From: Oscillospiraceae bacterium
Lineage (GTDB): Bacteria; Bacillota; Clostridia; Oscillospirales; Ruminococcaceae
NCBI GenBank assembly: GCA_015067175.1
Contig: SVMX01000004.1
Coordinates: 157,603 to 221,602 of the forward strand
Length of the DNA stretch: 64,000 nucleotides
Reading direction: 5' to 3'
Shown here: in pieces, positions 8,824 through 17,279 of the stretch
How the letters are laid out: each line of letters opens with the position of its first letter
Numbering within the stretch: position 1 is the stretch's first letter
The notes under the pieces: generated by a model
What the model saw: the letters and a program-made list of their open reading frames with translations, nothing else
Told to the model about the DNA's origin: nothing
Database searches by the model: none
Position numbers and translations under genes: made by a program

Positions 8824-10779
8824 TTACTCAGCGTCTGTTTCCTCTGCGGGAGCAGCGTCCTCCATGAGAGCCTTCATAGAGAGGGAAACTCTGTTCTTAT
8901 CAGCGTCGATATCGATGATCTTAACGTCAACCTCCTGACCAACAGCGAGAACGTTAGCAATGTTTGTAACTCTCTCTGTGGAGATCTGGCTGATGTGGAT
9001 AAGACCGTCAACACCGGGAATGATCTGTGCGAATGCACCGAACTCTGTGATGCTTACTACAGTAGCCTTGATAACATCGTCTACAGCGTAGTCAGCAACG
9101 AACTTTGTCCAGGGATTCTCATCGGGATCCTTAGCGGAGAGAGAAACTCTCTTCTTCTCGGGATCGTAGGACTTAACGATAACAGTGATCTTGTCGCCGA
9201 TGCTTACGATATCCTTGGGGTGCGAAACTCTGTTCCATGTAAGCTCAGAGGTGCGTACCAGACCATCAACTGCACCGATGTCAACAAATACACCGTAATC
9301 CTCGATGGAGCGAACCTCGCCCTCGAACTTCTGACCAACCTCGATAGACTCCCAGAACTTTGCCTTCTCAGCGTCGCGAACCTCACGGTTTGCCTGTCTG
9401 ATAGAGCCAACAACTCTGCCGCGCTGCTCGTTGATCTCGATAACCTTGAACTGTACAGTCTTCTTTACAAGATCCTCAAGCTTGCCGCTGCGGGGAACAC
9501 CTGTCTGAGAAGCAGGGATAAATACGCGTGTGCCGTTAGTGATAACGATAACGCCGCCCTTAACTGCTGCAGAAACAACACCCTCAAGAGTTTCGTTAGC
9601 TTCCTTGGAAGCTGCGATCTTCTCCATACCGAGAGCGGAATCAACCTTCTTCTTGGAGAGGAAGATAACGCCGTTGGAATCGTCAACCTTAGTTACGATA
9701 GCGTCGATCTCATCACCGATGCTTACTACGTCAGCAACTGTAGCGTTGGGGTCGTTTGTCAGCTCGTCCAGCGGTATGTAACCGGTCTGCTTTGTGCCGA
9801 GCTCAACTACTGCTTCATTTTTGTTGATGCCTACAACTGTAGCTTTTACTCTGTTGTTGGTATATACTCTTCTAAAAGACTGTTCGAGCATTGAAGCAAA
9901 GTCTAACTCCTCATTTTCATTTGTTTTGATAATCTCGTCCATAGTTCTATGAACCTCCCTTATAGTGTAGGCTGGAGTCGATGCTCCCGCCGTAATTCCG
10001 ATAATACTATCGGAGCGCAGCCCTTTGACAAGCCGCTTGGAAAGTTCGGCGGCATTCTCCACGAACACGGTCGTGCAGTGCCGTGCGCAAATTTCCGCAA
10101 GCTTTCCTGTGTTTGAGCTGTGTTTTCCTCCGACAACAATCATCAGTTCAGCTCTTTTTGCAAGCTCCTCTGCATTCTTTTGACGCTCTGAGGTAGCGCT
10201 GCATATTGTGTCATATATCGTTACACGGCTGTAGTGTTTCCGAATTTCCTGCGAATATTCAAGAAACCTGCCGCGGTCGAAGGTAGTCTGAATGACGAGC
10301 GCCGCGTCCTTGTCAAGAGAAAGCGTGCCGCTGTCGAACAGTGCTTTTATATCAGCGAAGTCCTTGCAGACAAACGCCCTGCACCTTGCATGACCCTTTA
10401 TTCCGATGACCTCGGGGTGCTTCTCGTCGCCGAGTATTATCACCGCCGCGCCCTCGGGCTGCTCCGATACGATCTTGTGGATCTTTTTCACAAACGGACA
10501 GGTCGCGTCAATGCAGTCGGAGCATACCGCTTCAGCTTGTTCCTGTACTTTTCTTGTAACACCGTGGGAGCGTATCACCAGCGGCTTTCCCGCAGCCTGT
10601 TCAATATCTGCGGCTATATGGATACCCTTTTTTTCAAGGGAGTCGGTAACTGTTTCGTTATGGATAAGCGGGCCGAGTGTATACACCTCGCCGTGCTTTT
10701 CAGCAGCCTGCTCGGTAAGCTCTATCGCCCTTTCAACACCAAAGCAGAAGCCTGACTTATCAGCTATCTCAATCAACAT
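8824..10779 (-). CDS. ispH: IspH (HMBPP reductase) fused to ribosomal protein S1
   Basis: A 651-residue fusion. Residues 1 to about 280 are 4-hydroxy-3-methylbut-2-enyl diphosphate reductase, the last step of the MEP isoprenoid pathway, with Fe-S ligands C12 (GFCFGVERA), C94 (ATCPFVKK) and C193 (TICSATSERQ) plus RSHGVTRK and LGDEKHPEV. About 305-640 carry four S1 RNA-binding domains (for example FEGEVRSIEDYGVFVDIG and IKATVVSITEFGAFAQI). The start at 10779 is preferred because AGGAG lies 10 bases upstream and it places the first ligand at position 12 as in E. coli; an ATG nine bases earlier has only one base of spacing. This fusion is known in Clostridia. It overlaps plsC by 11 bases. Confidence 0.95.
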   Translation of the reverse strand: MLIEIADKSGFCFGVERAIELTEQAAEKHGEVYTLGPLIHNETVTDSLEKKGIHIAADIEQAAGKPLVIRSHGVTRKVQEQAEAVCSDCIDATCPFVKKIHKIVSEQPEGAAVIILGDEKHPEVIGIKGHARCRAFVCKDFADIKALFDSGTLSLDKDAALVIQTTFDRGRFLEYSQEIRKHYSRVTIYDTICSATSERQKNAEELAKRAELMIVVGGKHSSNTGKLAEICARHCTTVFVENAAELSKRLVKGLRSDSIIGITAGASTPAYTIREVHRTMDEIIKTNENEELDFASMLEQSFRRVYTNNRVKATVVGINKNEAVVELGTKQTGYIPLDELTNDPNATVADVVSIGDEIDAIVTKVDDSNGVIFLSKKKVDSALGMEKIAASKEANETLEGVVSAAVKGGVIVITNGTRVFIPASQTGVPRSGKLEDLVKKTVQFKVIEINEQRGRVVGSIRQANREVRDAEKAKFWESIEVGQKFEGEVRSIEDYGVFVDIGAVDGLVRTSELTWNRVSHPKDIVSIGDKITVIVKSYDPEKKRVSLSAKDPDENPWTKFVADYAVDDVIKATVVSITEFGAFAQIIPGVDGLIHISQISTERVTNIANVLAVGQEVDVKIIDIDADKNRVSLSMKALMEDAAPAEETDAE

Positions 10780-11380
10780 CGGGGGCATTCTCCTGAAGCT
10801 TTGCTATCTCGCCCATTATGTCGCTGCTGAGTGCTTTCAGCTGGCGGCGGTCCTCTATGTCGATGTCGAATTTCTCCGCGGGCATCATCTCGCCCACAGA
10901 TACCTGTATACGGCGGCGGAATTTGCGCTTTTTGCCGTATTTTATAAACACAGGCACCACTGGAGCCTTCGCCTGAGCCGCAATGAGCGTAACACCGCTC
11001 TTCGGTCTGCCAAGCGTTCCGTCCTTTGAACGTGTACCCTCGGGGAATATAACAAAAATGTGACCCTGTTCAAGACTTTCAAGAGCCTTTTCTATCGCCT
11101 GCGCACCGTCCTTTGCGCCCCTTTTTACGGGAAACGCGCCGAGCTGTTTTATCAACCATGTGAAGAAAGGATTTTTGTGAAACAGCTCTTCCTTCGCCAT
11201 GAAGTTGTATCTACCCTTAAAGGTAACGCCGATAACAGGCGGGTCGTTGTTGGAAACATGGTTTGACGCGATTATGTAGCCGCCCTTCATGTCAGGCATA
11301 TTTTCCTTGCCGATGACAGTCATCTTGTACATTATAACATAGAACAGCTTCGCGCATTTGCGGAGAAACGCGTAGAACAT
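10769..11380 (-). CDS. plsC: 1-acyl-sn-glycerol-3-phosphate acyltransferase
   Basis: A 203-residue membrane-associated acyltransferase that makes phosphatidic acid from lysophosphatidic acid. The HX4D catalytic motif is in ASNHVSNNDPPVIG, and the second substrate motif is FPEGTRSKDG. An N-terminal hydrophobic stretch (LRKCAKLFYVIMYKM) anchors it. It starts directly after the cmk stop codon and overlaps ispH-rpsA, so the three are one operon; cmk-plsC-ispH order is familiar from Clostridia. Confidence 0.92.
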   Translation of the reverse strand: MFYAFLRKCAKLFYVIMYKMTVIGKENMPDMKGGYIIASNHVSNNDPPVIGVTFKGRYNFMAKEELFHKNPFFTWLIKQLGAFPVKRGAKDGAQAIEKALESLEQGHIFVIFPEGTRSKDGTLGRPKSGVTLIAAQAKAPVVPVFIKYGKKRKFRRRIQVSVGEMMPAEKFDIDIEDRRQLKALSSDIMGEIAKLQENAPDVD

Positions 11381-12055
11381 TTACACTCTCTCCTTTATTA
11401 TATTGCATACAAGCTCGCAGGACTGCTCAAAATCAAGCTCGGAAGTGTCTGCAAGCACCGCGTCGTCAGCCTGCTTCAGCGGAGCAGTTTCGCGGTGAGA
11501 ATCATTATAGTCCCTTGTGTTGAGATCGGATAAAACCTCTTCAAAAGTGGTTGCAACGCCTTTTGCGCAAAGCTCGTCATAGCGGCGCTTTGCACGTATC
11601 TCAGGCTTTGCGGTGAGAAATATCTTCACCGTTGCATTCGGAAGAACGACAGTGCCTATATCCCGACCGTCCATAATAACGCTGTTTGTTTCGGCCATGT
11701 TCCTTTGCAGGTCAAGCAAAGCCGCTCTCACAGCGGGAATAGCGGAAACAGCAGAAGCCGCCATGGATATCTCGGGAAGCCTTATCTCCTCAGAAACATC
11801 TTCTCCGTTCAGATATATATGCTGAACGCCATCGATAAGACGTATTTCAGGGCGAACTTCGGTCAAAACCGACTCTACAGCGGAAGCGTCGGCAATATCT
11901 ACCCCGCTTCTTTTGCAGAAAAGACCCACAGCTCTGTACAATGCCCCTGTATCAACATAGATATAGCCAAGCGTTTTTGCGGCATTTCGCGCGATACTGC
12001 TTTTGCCTGCTCCGACAGGACCGTCGATAGCAACCGAAACATGAGGCTTTGCCAT
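11381..12055 (-). CDS. cmk: Cytidylate kinase
   Basis: A 224-residue CMP/dCMP kinase. The P-loop GPVGAGKSSIARNAAK is followed by YIYVDTGALYRAVG, and DGRDIGTVVLPNA is the CMP-binding segment typical of Cmk; the lid region is KRRYDELCAKG. The start MAKPHVSVAIDGP is chosen over an upstream in-frame ATG because AAGGAG lies just before it and residues further upstream do not match the family. It is first gene of the cmk-plsC-ispH/rpsA operon. Confidence 0.93.
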   Translation of the reverse strand: MAKPHVSVAIDGPVGAGKSSIARNAAKTLGYIYVDTGALYRAVGLFCKRSGVDIADASAVESVLTEVRPEIRLIDGVQHIYLNGEDVSEEIRLPEISMAASAVSAIPAVRAALLDLQRNMAETNSVIMDGRDIGTVVLPNATVKIFLTAKPEIRAKRRYDELCAKGVATTFEEVLSDLNTRDYNDSHRETAPLKQADDAVLADTSELDFEQSCELVCNIIKERV

Positions 12056-12154
12056 AAGCTTACTCCTTATTATGACAGCGAAAATACGCCGCCGTAATAT
12101 TTTACCAAAAGGCGCTAAAGGGTACAATTCCCCCTTTATAACCTATCAGAAGTT

Positions 12155-12183
12155 ATTATAGCATAATAATTTCAAAATTGCAA
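12155..12183 (-). promoter_or_regulatory. Promoter of cmk operon
   Basis: On the minus strand, TTGCAA (12183-12178), a 17-bp spacer and TATAAT (12160-12155) with an extended TGC before the -10. Confidence 0.8.
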
Positions 12184-12280
12184 GAACTTTTTTGCATTTT
12201 CACTGAATTTTCACGATTTATTTGAAATTTATAGTGTGAAAACACTGTTTTCTGAAAAAATGACACGTATTACATATTAA

Positions 12281-12307
12281 CAAAACCGCCTAAAACAGGC
12301 GGTTTTG
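12281..12307 (-). terminator. Terminator of the tandem unknown genes
   Basis: The perfect 11-bp stem CAAAACCGCCT/AGGCGGTTTTG with a five-base loop ends in a TTTTG tract on the minus strand, directly after the 12316 gene. Confidence 0.85.
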
Positions 12308-12315
12308 TGATCTTA

Positions 12316-13161
12316 TTAAAGCTCGATAGGCTTTTCAGCCGACATAGATGGTTCCGTTTTCTTTGCAGTGCGGTTTACACCTGCGCTTTTGCTGTTATTA
12401 AAGGTGTTAAAATCCATAGCTACGTCTAAGTCGGCATCTGCAGTTTTCACCATCTTGGAAGAAGCTGTATTATTCAGCGCTTCCTGAAGCTTTCTGCTTT
12501 CAAGTGCATTCTTTTCATAACGTTCATTAGCAGCCTCGACATTTGCTTCGTGTGTAACGAGATCATTCTCATATTGCTCACGTGCGGCTTTATCGTTCTC
12601 GAACTTCTCAAAATCCGCACTGAACAGATTGAACATTCGGTTCATGATGCGCTTGAATAAATTCGGTCTTTTCGGCACAGGTACTTCAGCGGGAGGCTCA
12701 GGCTCAAAAACTGTAGGGAACATATCAACAGGCTCGTTTTGGATATCTACCAGCCCTATGAGCGGCGATCTCTCATCAGCCGCCAAGCCCATTGAAGTCA
12801 ATATCGAAAGATGGCAAAGCACCTTTTTATAGTTGCCGTCGTGTATCTCGCCGTCAAGGTAATTGTAAGGCTTGCCCGATATCGTTATTCGCTCGGCAAG
12901 ATTTCTTACATCTTCAACAGTAACATTATTGATATTAAGCTGATCTTTTTCCAACATCACTGCAAAAATGCCGCCAAGATGCATCTCGGCATGAAGCATA
13001 CCCTCATGAAGTGAATCCGCGCTCACATCTGCACGCAGAACATCTGCCTGATAGCGCTGCGCAAGCACTATTCCGTATGTTTTATTATCCCGCGGAAAAA
13101 GACGCCTGATAGTTCTTATCGCAGCCCTGTCATAGCGCTCCGAAAGATCGATACCTGCCAT
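12316..13161 (-). CDS. Unknown protein, second of two tandem paralogs
   Basis: A 281-residue soluble protein without signal peptide or membrane segment; I do not recognise the family. It aligns along its length with the product of the gene just upstream: HAEMHLGGIFAVMLEKD versus HANIHLKGVFSKMIGRD, NVTVEDVRNL versus DVTVNEVRDI, GLVDIQNEPV versus GLVDNEGNPL, and a near-identical basic motif PKRPNLFKRIMNRMF (about residues 163-177). After this motif comes a charged, probably coiled-coil region (FEKFENDKAAREQYENDL) and a disordered Ser/Lys-rich tail. Probably arose by duplication. A terminator follows it. Confidence 0.7.
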   Translation of the reverse strand: MAGIDLSERYDRAAIRTIRRLFPRDNKTYGIVLAQRYQADVLRADVSADSLHEGMLHAEMHLGGIFAVMLEKDQLNINNVTVEDVRNLAERITISGKPYNYLDGEIHDGNYKKVLCHLSILTSMGLAADERSPLIGLVDIQNEPVDMFPTVFEPEPPAEVPVPKRPNLFKRIMNRMFNLFSADFEKFENDKAAREQYENDLVTHEANVEAANERYEKNALESRKLQEALNNTASSKMVKTADADLDVAMDFNTFNNSKSAGVNRTAKKTEPSMSAEKPIEL

Positions 13162-13205
13162 AATTCAAAACCACCTTTACTGTAATCTCTGTGCAGTCTT
13201 TTTCT

Positions 13206-14060
13206 TTAATGATTGCCACCCATCGAAAGCTGTTTCTCAACAGTTTTATCTTTTGCGTTGGGCTTTTCGTTAGTCTGCACATTTACGTTGATACCTGCTT
13301 CCTCCATAAGACGAGCAGCACTGATTGGCTTATCAATATGGTTGTTTATTTCATTACGTTTTTCTTCAACATTCAACTCATTCATCTGTCCTTTGACCAA
13401 TTCGCTGAAATTCACACTCGCGCCGTAGTTATCGTCAAAACGCTCATCAATTGCGGCGCAGCGCTCGTTATATGCTGCCAAACGCTCGTCGTATTTATCG
13501 TAAAATTCCTTATTGCGATCGTATTCCTCGAACTCCACGCGATAAGAGCCAAACATTTTATTGAGCAATCTCTTGAAGATATTGGGACGCTTAGGACGAT
13601 CGCCGCGGACAGGCGCAGCACCCTTAAAAACATCTGTCGTTACAGTAAGCGGATTACCTTCGTTGTCGACAAGCCCCATCACAGGGCCCTCCCTATCACC
13701 GGACAAGCTCTTTGACATGCTTGCGCCAAGCAACCCCAGAATGCTCTTGTAATTGCTTTCGTCGATATCCTCTCCGTTTACTTCAAATCTATTTCCGTTA
13801 AGAGCGGTCATATTAACGATATCTCTCACTTCATTAACGGTAACGTCATCAATGGTAGCGTCATCTCTGCCGATCATCTTGCTGAAAACGCCCTTTAGGT
13901 GAATATTGGCATGCGGATCGAAGAAATGTCTAGGAATATTAAAATCTCGAGTTTTCACAAGGTCAAACGCCTGTTCATACATTCCATCAGGAAGCCCGAG
14001 GTCACGGACAAGACCTGCCGCTTCTTCATTATAGTAATGCCCAGCAATCAAATTCGGCAT
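13206..14060 (-). CDS. Unknown protein, first of two tandem paralogs
   Basis: A 284-residue soluble protein, paralogous to the gene 44 bases downstream. Shared blocks run in the same order: helical N-terminal half, VTVNEVRDIV, ESNYKSILGLLG, GLVDNEGNPL, the basic motif PKRPNIFKRLLNKMF, then an acidic/coiled segment (EFEEYDRNKEFYDKYDERL). The ATG at 14060 is chosen because AAAGGGGTG lies at proper distance; a GTG nine bases earlier overlaps that site. In Clostridia the flavoprotein gene upstream is often directly followed by cmk, so this pair looks inserted. No function is proposed. Confidence 0.7.
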   Translation of the reverse strand: MPNLIAGHYYNEEAAGLVRDLGLPDGMYEQAFDLVKTRDFNIPRHFFDPHANIHLKGVFSKMIGRDDATIDDVTVNEVRDIVNMTALNGNRFEVNGEDIDESNYKSILGLLGASMSKSLSGDREGPVMGLVDNEGNPLTVTTDVFKGAAPVRGDRPKRPNIFKRLLNKMFGSYRVEFEEYDRNKEFYDKYDERLAAYNERCAAIDERFDDNYGASVNFSELVKGQMNELNVEEKRNEINNHIDKPISAARLMEEAGINVNVQTNEKPNAKDKTVEKQLSMGGNH

Positions 14061-14130
14061 GATATTCACCCCTTTTAAATGTTTTTATATCCTCTATAAA
14101 TATTTACGCAGCTATCCGCCAAACGTAACA

Positions 14131-15360
14131 TTACTGCGCTTTTTCACAAATCGCGCTTGCTGCGGCATGACCTGTCGAAAACGCTATCTGCAGGTTAAAG
14201 CCGCCCGTATAGCCGTCGCAGTCGATTATCTCGCCCGCAAAATACAAATTATTGCACAGCTTTGACTGCATAGTTTTCGGCTCTATCTCCTTTACCGAAA
14301 CGCCGCCGCGCGTAACGATAGCCTCCTCGATAGGACGAAAGCCCGACACGTCAAACGACAGCTCTTTGAGCTGTTTAAGCAGCGCCGAACGCTCAGATCT
14401 TGATATCTCGTCAACCTTTTTCAAAGGGTCTATCCCGCAGCGCTTCACTATCATCGGAACGAGCTGTGCAGGAAGAAGTCCGCGCAGACTTTCGCCGAAC
14501 TGCTGCCCTCTGCGCTCCGAAAAATCCCTGAGGATGCGCGCGTCAAGCTGCTTTTCGCTCAGCGCAGGCTTCAGGTCTATCTTTATAGAATAGCGGTCCC
14601 GTTCCATTTTTGGGATATGCGCCGAAGCACTCAGCACCGTAGGACCCGATACGCCGTAGTTCATAAACGTAAGCTCACCGAAATCCTCATATATACACTT
14701 GCCGCCGTCAACTAGCTTCATTGATATGTTGCGCAGATTAAGACCTGCGGCTTCAAGCGGCTTTTGCACCGTTTCCATAGCGGACAGTGACGGCTCGGGT
14801 GGAACTATCGTGTGACCCGCCTGCTTTGCCAAAGTGTATCCAAACCCGTCTGAACCTGTCAGCGGATAGGAGCAGCCTCCTGTTGCAACGACCGTTGCGG
14901 TCGCCTTTATCTCGCGCTTTTTCGTCTTTGCGCCAAGGCAAACTCCGTCCTCTATAATAAGCGCCGTGCAAGCCTCGCATATCACTTCGACTTTAAGTCG
15001 CGATATTTCCTTTTTCAGCGCCGACACTATATCATGCGCCTTGTCGGACTGCGGAAAAACTCGGTTTCCGCGCTCGGTCTTAAGCGGCACTCCAATGCTC
15101 TCGAAAAACTCCATCACATCAGCCGCCGAAAACTGCGAAAGCGCACTGTACAAAAAGCGTGCATTGCGCGGTATATTCTTCATTATCGTATCATTATCGC
15201 AGTTGTTGCAGACATTACAGCGCCCCTTGCCCGTTATCGCAAGCTTTTTGCCAAGGCGGTCGTTCTTTTCAAGCAGCGCAGTGCGCATACCTTTTTTCGC
15301 TGCGGTAACAGCGCACAGCATTCCTGCCGCGCCGCCGCCGATTATCAAAATATCAAACAT
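14131..15360 (-). CDS. BaiN/HI0933-family FAD-dependent oxidoreductase
   Basis: A 409-residue flavoprotein. The N-terminal dinucleotide-binding motif ILIIGGGAAGMLCAVTAAKK is followed by the family signature LGKKLAITGKGRCNVCN. VATGGCSYPLTGSDG and the C-terminal NLYFAGEIIDCDGYTGGFNL complete the FAD site. Family members include BaiN, linked to bile-acid dehydroxylation, and enzymes of unassigned substrate. The start MFDILIIGGG is used because it precedes the Rossmann strand directly; it overlaps the rpiR-type gene by eight bases, so the two are coupled. Confidence 0.88.
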   Translation of the reverse strand: MFDILIIGGGAAGMLCAVTAAKKGMRTALLEKNDRLGKKLAITGKGRCNVCNNCDNDTIMKNIPRNARFLYSALSQFSAADVMEFFESIGVPLKTERGNRVFPQSDKAHDIVSALKKEISRLKVEVICEACTALIIEDGVCLGAKTKKREIKATATVVATGGCSYPLTGSDGFGYTLAKQAGHTIVPPEPSLSAMETVQKPLEAAGLNLRNISMKLVDGGKCIYEDFGELTFMNYGVSGPTVLSASAHIPKMERDRYSIKIDLKPALSEKQLDARILRDFSERRGQQFGESLRGLLPAQLVPMIVKRCGIDPLKKVDEISRSERSALLKQLKELSFDVSGFRPIEEAIVTRGGVSVKEIEPKTMQSKLCNNLYFAGEIIDCDGYTGGFNLQIAFSTGHAAASAICEKAQ

Positions 15361-16213
15361 CTTTTTTATAGACCTCGTTGCGCTCCCAAAGGCGCTCAAG
15401 CTTATTGAAATTAAGCTCTACGCTTTCGCGGTTGCGGTCGGAAACGGCAACGATAAGCGCATTTATAAGGCTCATCGGAGCAACTATACTATCCACAAAT
15501 GAAACCATGTCCGAATACGCATAAAGCGGACAATCGGCATACTGCACGAGCGGCGAGCTTTCGCTGTCGGTTATTGCAATGATATGCGCACCGCTGTCAT
15601 ACGCGAATTTGCAAGCTTCAATAGTACTTGTGGCATAGCGCGGAAAGGACAGAGCGATAAGCACGTCGCCTTTGCCGATATGCACCATCTGCTGATACAG
15701 CTCATTCGTGCCGACAGCGCCGATGTGGCTTACATTATCAAAAATAAGTCGGAGGTAATAGTGCATGAAATTAGCGAGTATTCCGCTGCTCATAGCGCCC
15801 TGTATATAAATATTCTTTGCCGAGCATATTATGTCCACAGCCTTGTCAAACGCCTCATGGCTTACGGAATCCATAGTGCGGCGTATCTTGTCAATATCCT
15901 GATTAAGCACGCCCTCAACAGGGTTTAGCGTGCCAATTCTGCTGCGGGTGACATCCATACGCTGGATAGACGTAAGGCGGTTTTTGATATGGCTCTGCAA
16001 CGAACGCTGAAGCTGTGGATAGCCCTCAAAATCCAGCTTATTCGCAAAGCGCACAACTGTAGACTCGCTGACATTGACGGTATTGCCAAGCTTCAGCGCG
16101 GTCATGTAAGCCGCTTTTTCATAGTGCTCAAGAATATATTTAGCAATAAGCTTCTGACCCTTTGAAAACTCGGGCATCATTTCAGATATGCGCTGCAGCA
16201 GATCGTCCTTCAT
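15353..16213 (-). CDS. MurR/RpiR-family transcriptional regulator
   Basis: A 286-residue regulator with an N-terminal RpiR-type helix-turn-helix (GNTVNVSESTVVRFANKLDFEGYPQLQRSL, about residues 42-71; only a part is quoted as key residues: S-E-S-T-V-V-R-F) and a C-terminal SIS sugar-phosphate-binding domain (about 125-260; YIQGAMSSGILANFMHYYL and ALSFPRYATSTIEACKFA). Such proteins sense phosphosugars. No sugar gene is adjacent; the flavoprotein gene overlaps its 3' end. Confidence 0.88.
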   Translation of the reverse strand: MKDDLLQRISEMMPEFSKGQKLIAKYILEHYEKAAYMTALKLGNTVNVSESTVVRFANKLDFEGYPQLQRSLQSHIKNRLTSIQRMDVTRSRIGTLNPVEGVLNQDIDKIRRTMDSVSHEAFDKAVDIICSAKNIYIQGAMSSGILANFMHYYLRLIFDNVSHIGAVGTNELYQQMVHIGKGDVLIALSFPRYATSTIEACKFAYDSGAHIIAITDSESSPLVQYADCPLYAYSDMVSFVDSIVAPMSLINALIVAVSDRNRESVELNFNKLERLWERNEVYKKDV

Positions 16214-16259
16214 GCTTTTAAACCTCTCTTAGCAGGAAAAATTCTTTTTAATTATAATT

Positions 16260-16288
16260 ATAATACACCTTTTATATATATTTTGCAA
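16260..16288 (-). promoter_or_regulatory. Probable promoter of the rpiR-type gene
   Basis: On the minus strand, TTGCAA (16288-16283), 17 bp, TATTAT (16265-16260). The AT-rich surroundings make it less certain than the others. Confidence 0.5.
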
Positions 16289-16432
16289 GTGTTTTGATAA
16301 AATCTTTCGCATTTCCGCGTCAAAAGTACCGTTTTCGAGAAAATTACGCCCCAAAATGACGGAACGACCCTCAAAATGCCATGCAAGCCACCATGACTTC
16401 TTATTCACTTGGAAAATATTTTTCAAAAACAC

Positions 16433-16461
16433 TTGACAAATCGAAACGATAGTGTTATAAT
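16433..16461 (+). promoter_or_regulatory. Promoter of the tRNA cluster
   Basis: Consensus TTGACA (16433-16438), 17-bp spacer, TATAAT (16456-16461) with upstream TG, 31 bases before the tRNA-Gly. Confidence 0.9.
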
Positions 16462-16492
16462 AATTAAGCGTTATGCAACGCATATGTTTCCC

Positions 16493-16566
<74 letters not shown>

Positions 16567-16590
16567 AGCGCTCTAGCGCTTATGGGCTAT

Positions 16591-16667
<77 letters not shown>

Positions 16668-16672
16668 TACAT

Positions 16673-16750
16673 GGTGGGTATGGCTTAGTTGGTTAAAGCG
16701 TCGGATTGTGGTCCCGAAGATCGTGGGTTCGATTCCCACTACCCACCCCA
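16673..16750 (+). tRNA. tRNA-His (anticodon GTG)
   Basis: Acceptor GTGGGTA/TACCCAC with the extra 5' G (16673) facing C73, as expected for tRNA-His. The anticodon loop TTGTGGT and an encoded CCA are visible. Confidence 0.95.
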
Positions 16751-16755
16751 CACAT

Positions 16756-16786
16756 AAAAGGCATAGGTTTATTCCTGTGCCTTTTT
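16756..16786 (+). terminator. Hairpin with T-tract after tRNA-His
   Basis: The stem AAAGGCATAGG/CCTGTGCCTTT (one wobble) is followed by TTTTT. It may partly end transcription before tRNA-Gln, whose own promoter I could not see. Confidence 0.65.
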
Positions 16787-16794
16787 AAATATTC

Positions 16795-16870
16795 TGGGAT
16801 GTAGCCAAGCGGTAAGGCAACGGACTTTGACTCCGTCATCTCGTGGGTTCAAATCCCGCCATCCCAACCA
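16795..16870 (+). tRNA. tRNA-Gln (anticodon TTG)
   Basis: Acceptor TGGGATG/CATCCCA, anticodon arm ACGGA-CTTTGAC-TCCGT, T-loop GTTCAAA and encoded CCA. Last tRNA of the cluster. Confidence 0.95.
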
Positions 16871-16910
16871 AAATAAAAAGGACACTGAAAAAGTGTCCTT
16901 TTTATTTTGG
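16868..16910 (+). terminator. Terminator of the tRNA cluster
   Basis: A perfect 19-bp inverted repeat with a five-base loop (core GGACACT/AGTGTCC) with A-rich and T-rich flanks. It begins within the encoded CCA of tRNA-Gln and can act on either strand. Confidence 0.9.
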
Positions 16911-16927
16911 TTGCAAACTCTCGGCTC

Positions 16928-16966
16928 GCAGTGCCCCTACGGCACTGCGTTTTTGCTTCGCAAAAC
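16928..16966. repeat. Two adjacent hairpins, possible dispersed palindromic element
   Basis: GCAGTGCC-CCTAC-GGCACTGC (16928-16948) is followed at once by GTTTTTGC-TTC-GCAAAACC (16949-16966). The compact double palindrome just past a tRNA terminator resembles small REP-like units; only one copy is in this window. Confidence 0.4.
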
Positions 16967-17086
16967 CGATCACGTTCGCATGTTGTCTCTTTGATTGTAT
17001 TGTAAAAAGTCTTTTTTCACTCAGTATAACCAAAACAAGTATTGCCAATTAACCCTCACACTCCCTTGGTTTCCAATATCTTTGCA

Positions 17087-17115
17087 TTGCACCACCGCGT
17101 ATATTATGCTATAAT
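17087..17115 (+). promoter_or_regulatory. Promoter of the 23-residue peptide gene
   Basis: TTGCAC (17087-17092), 17-bp spacer, TATAAT (17110-17115) with extended TGC. The predicted transcript has a leader of about 50 bases. Confidence 0.75.
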
Positions 17116-17173
17116 TAGATTATCCCAAGGGGGGTGCACCAAATCGGGAAATACAACGAGGAGGTATAACACG

Positions 17174-17245
17174 ATGTGCAATTTCTTTACATTTTTCTGT
17201 GACTTCTCCGCGCTGTGCGAGTGGTTCAAGGGCCTTTGCGGCTAA
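17174..17245 (+). CDS. 23-residue Cys/Phe-rich peptide
   Basis: The reading frame encodes MCNFFTFFCDFSALCEWFKG plus LCG. It has four Cys (positions 2, 9, 15, 22), six Phe and one Trp, is almost free of charge, and would be amphipathic or membrane-seeking. A strong GAGGAGGT ribosome site ends nine bases before the ATG. An extended -10 promoter lies about 60 bases upstream and an intrinsic terminator about 35 bases downstream, so it is a complete small transcription unit between the tRNA cluster and a convergent gene. I do not recognise a family. It could be a functional micropeptide or a translated leader. Confidence 0.6.
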   Translation: MCNFFTFFCDFSALCEWFKGLCG

Positions 17246-17279
17246 TTTGACATAACAGGTGCATAAGCACTGTATAAAA

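Larger units (their letters stand above)
16871..17173. other. About 300 bases after the tRNA cluster
   Basis: Apart from the tRNA terminator this stretch holds the two adjacent hairpins at 16928-16966 and the promoter and leader of the 23-residue peptide gene. Nothing else is recognisable; an open frame through it has no ribosome site. Confidence 0.5.

Noticed and set aside
12155..12315. Small RNA upstream of cmk
   Set aside because: The region contains only the cmk promoter, an AT-rich spacer and the terminator of the upstream gene; no further structure is convincing.
16843..17052. 69-codon plus-strand frame starting in tRNA-Gln
   Set aside because: It runs through the tRNA 3' end, the terminator and two hairpins and has no ribosome site.
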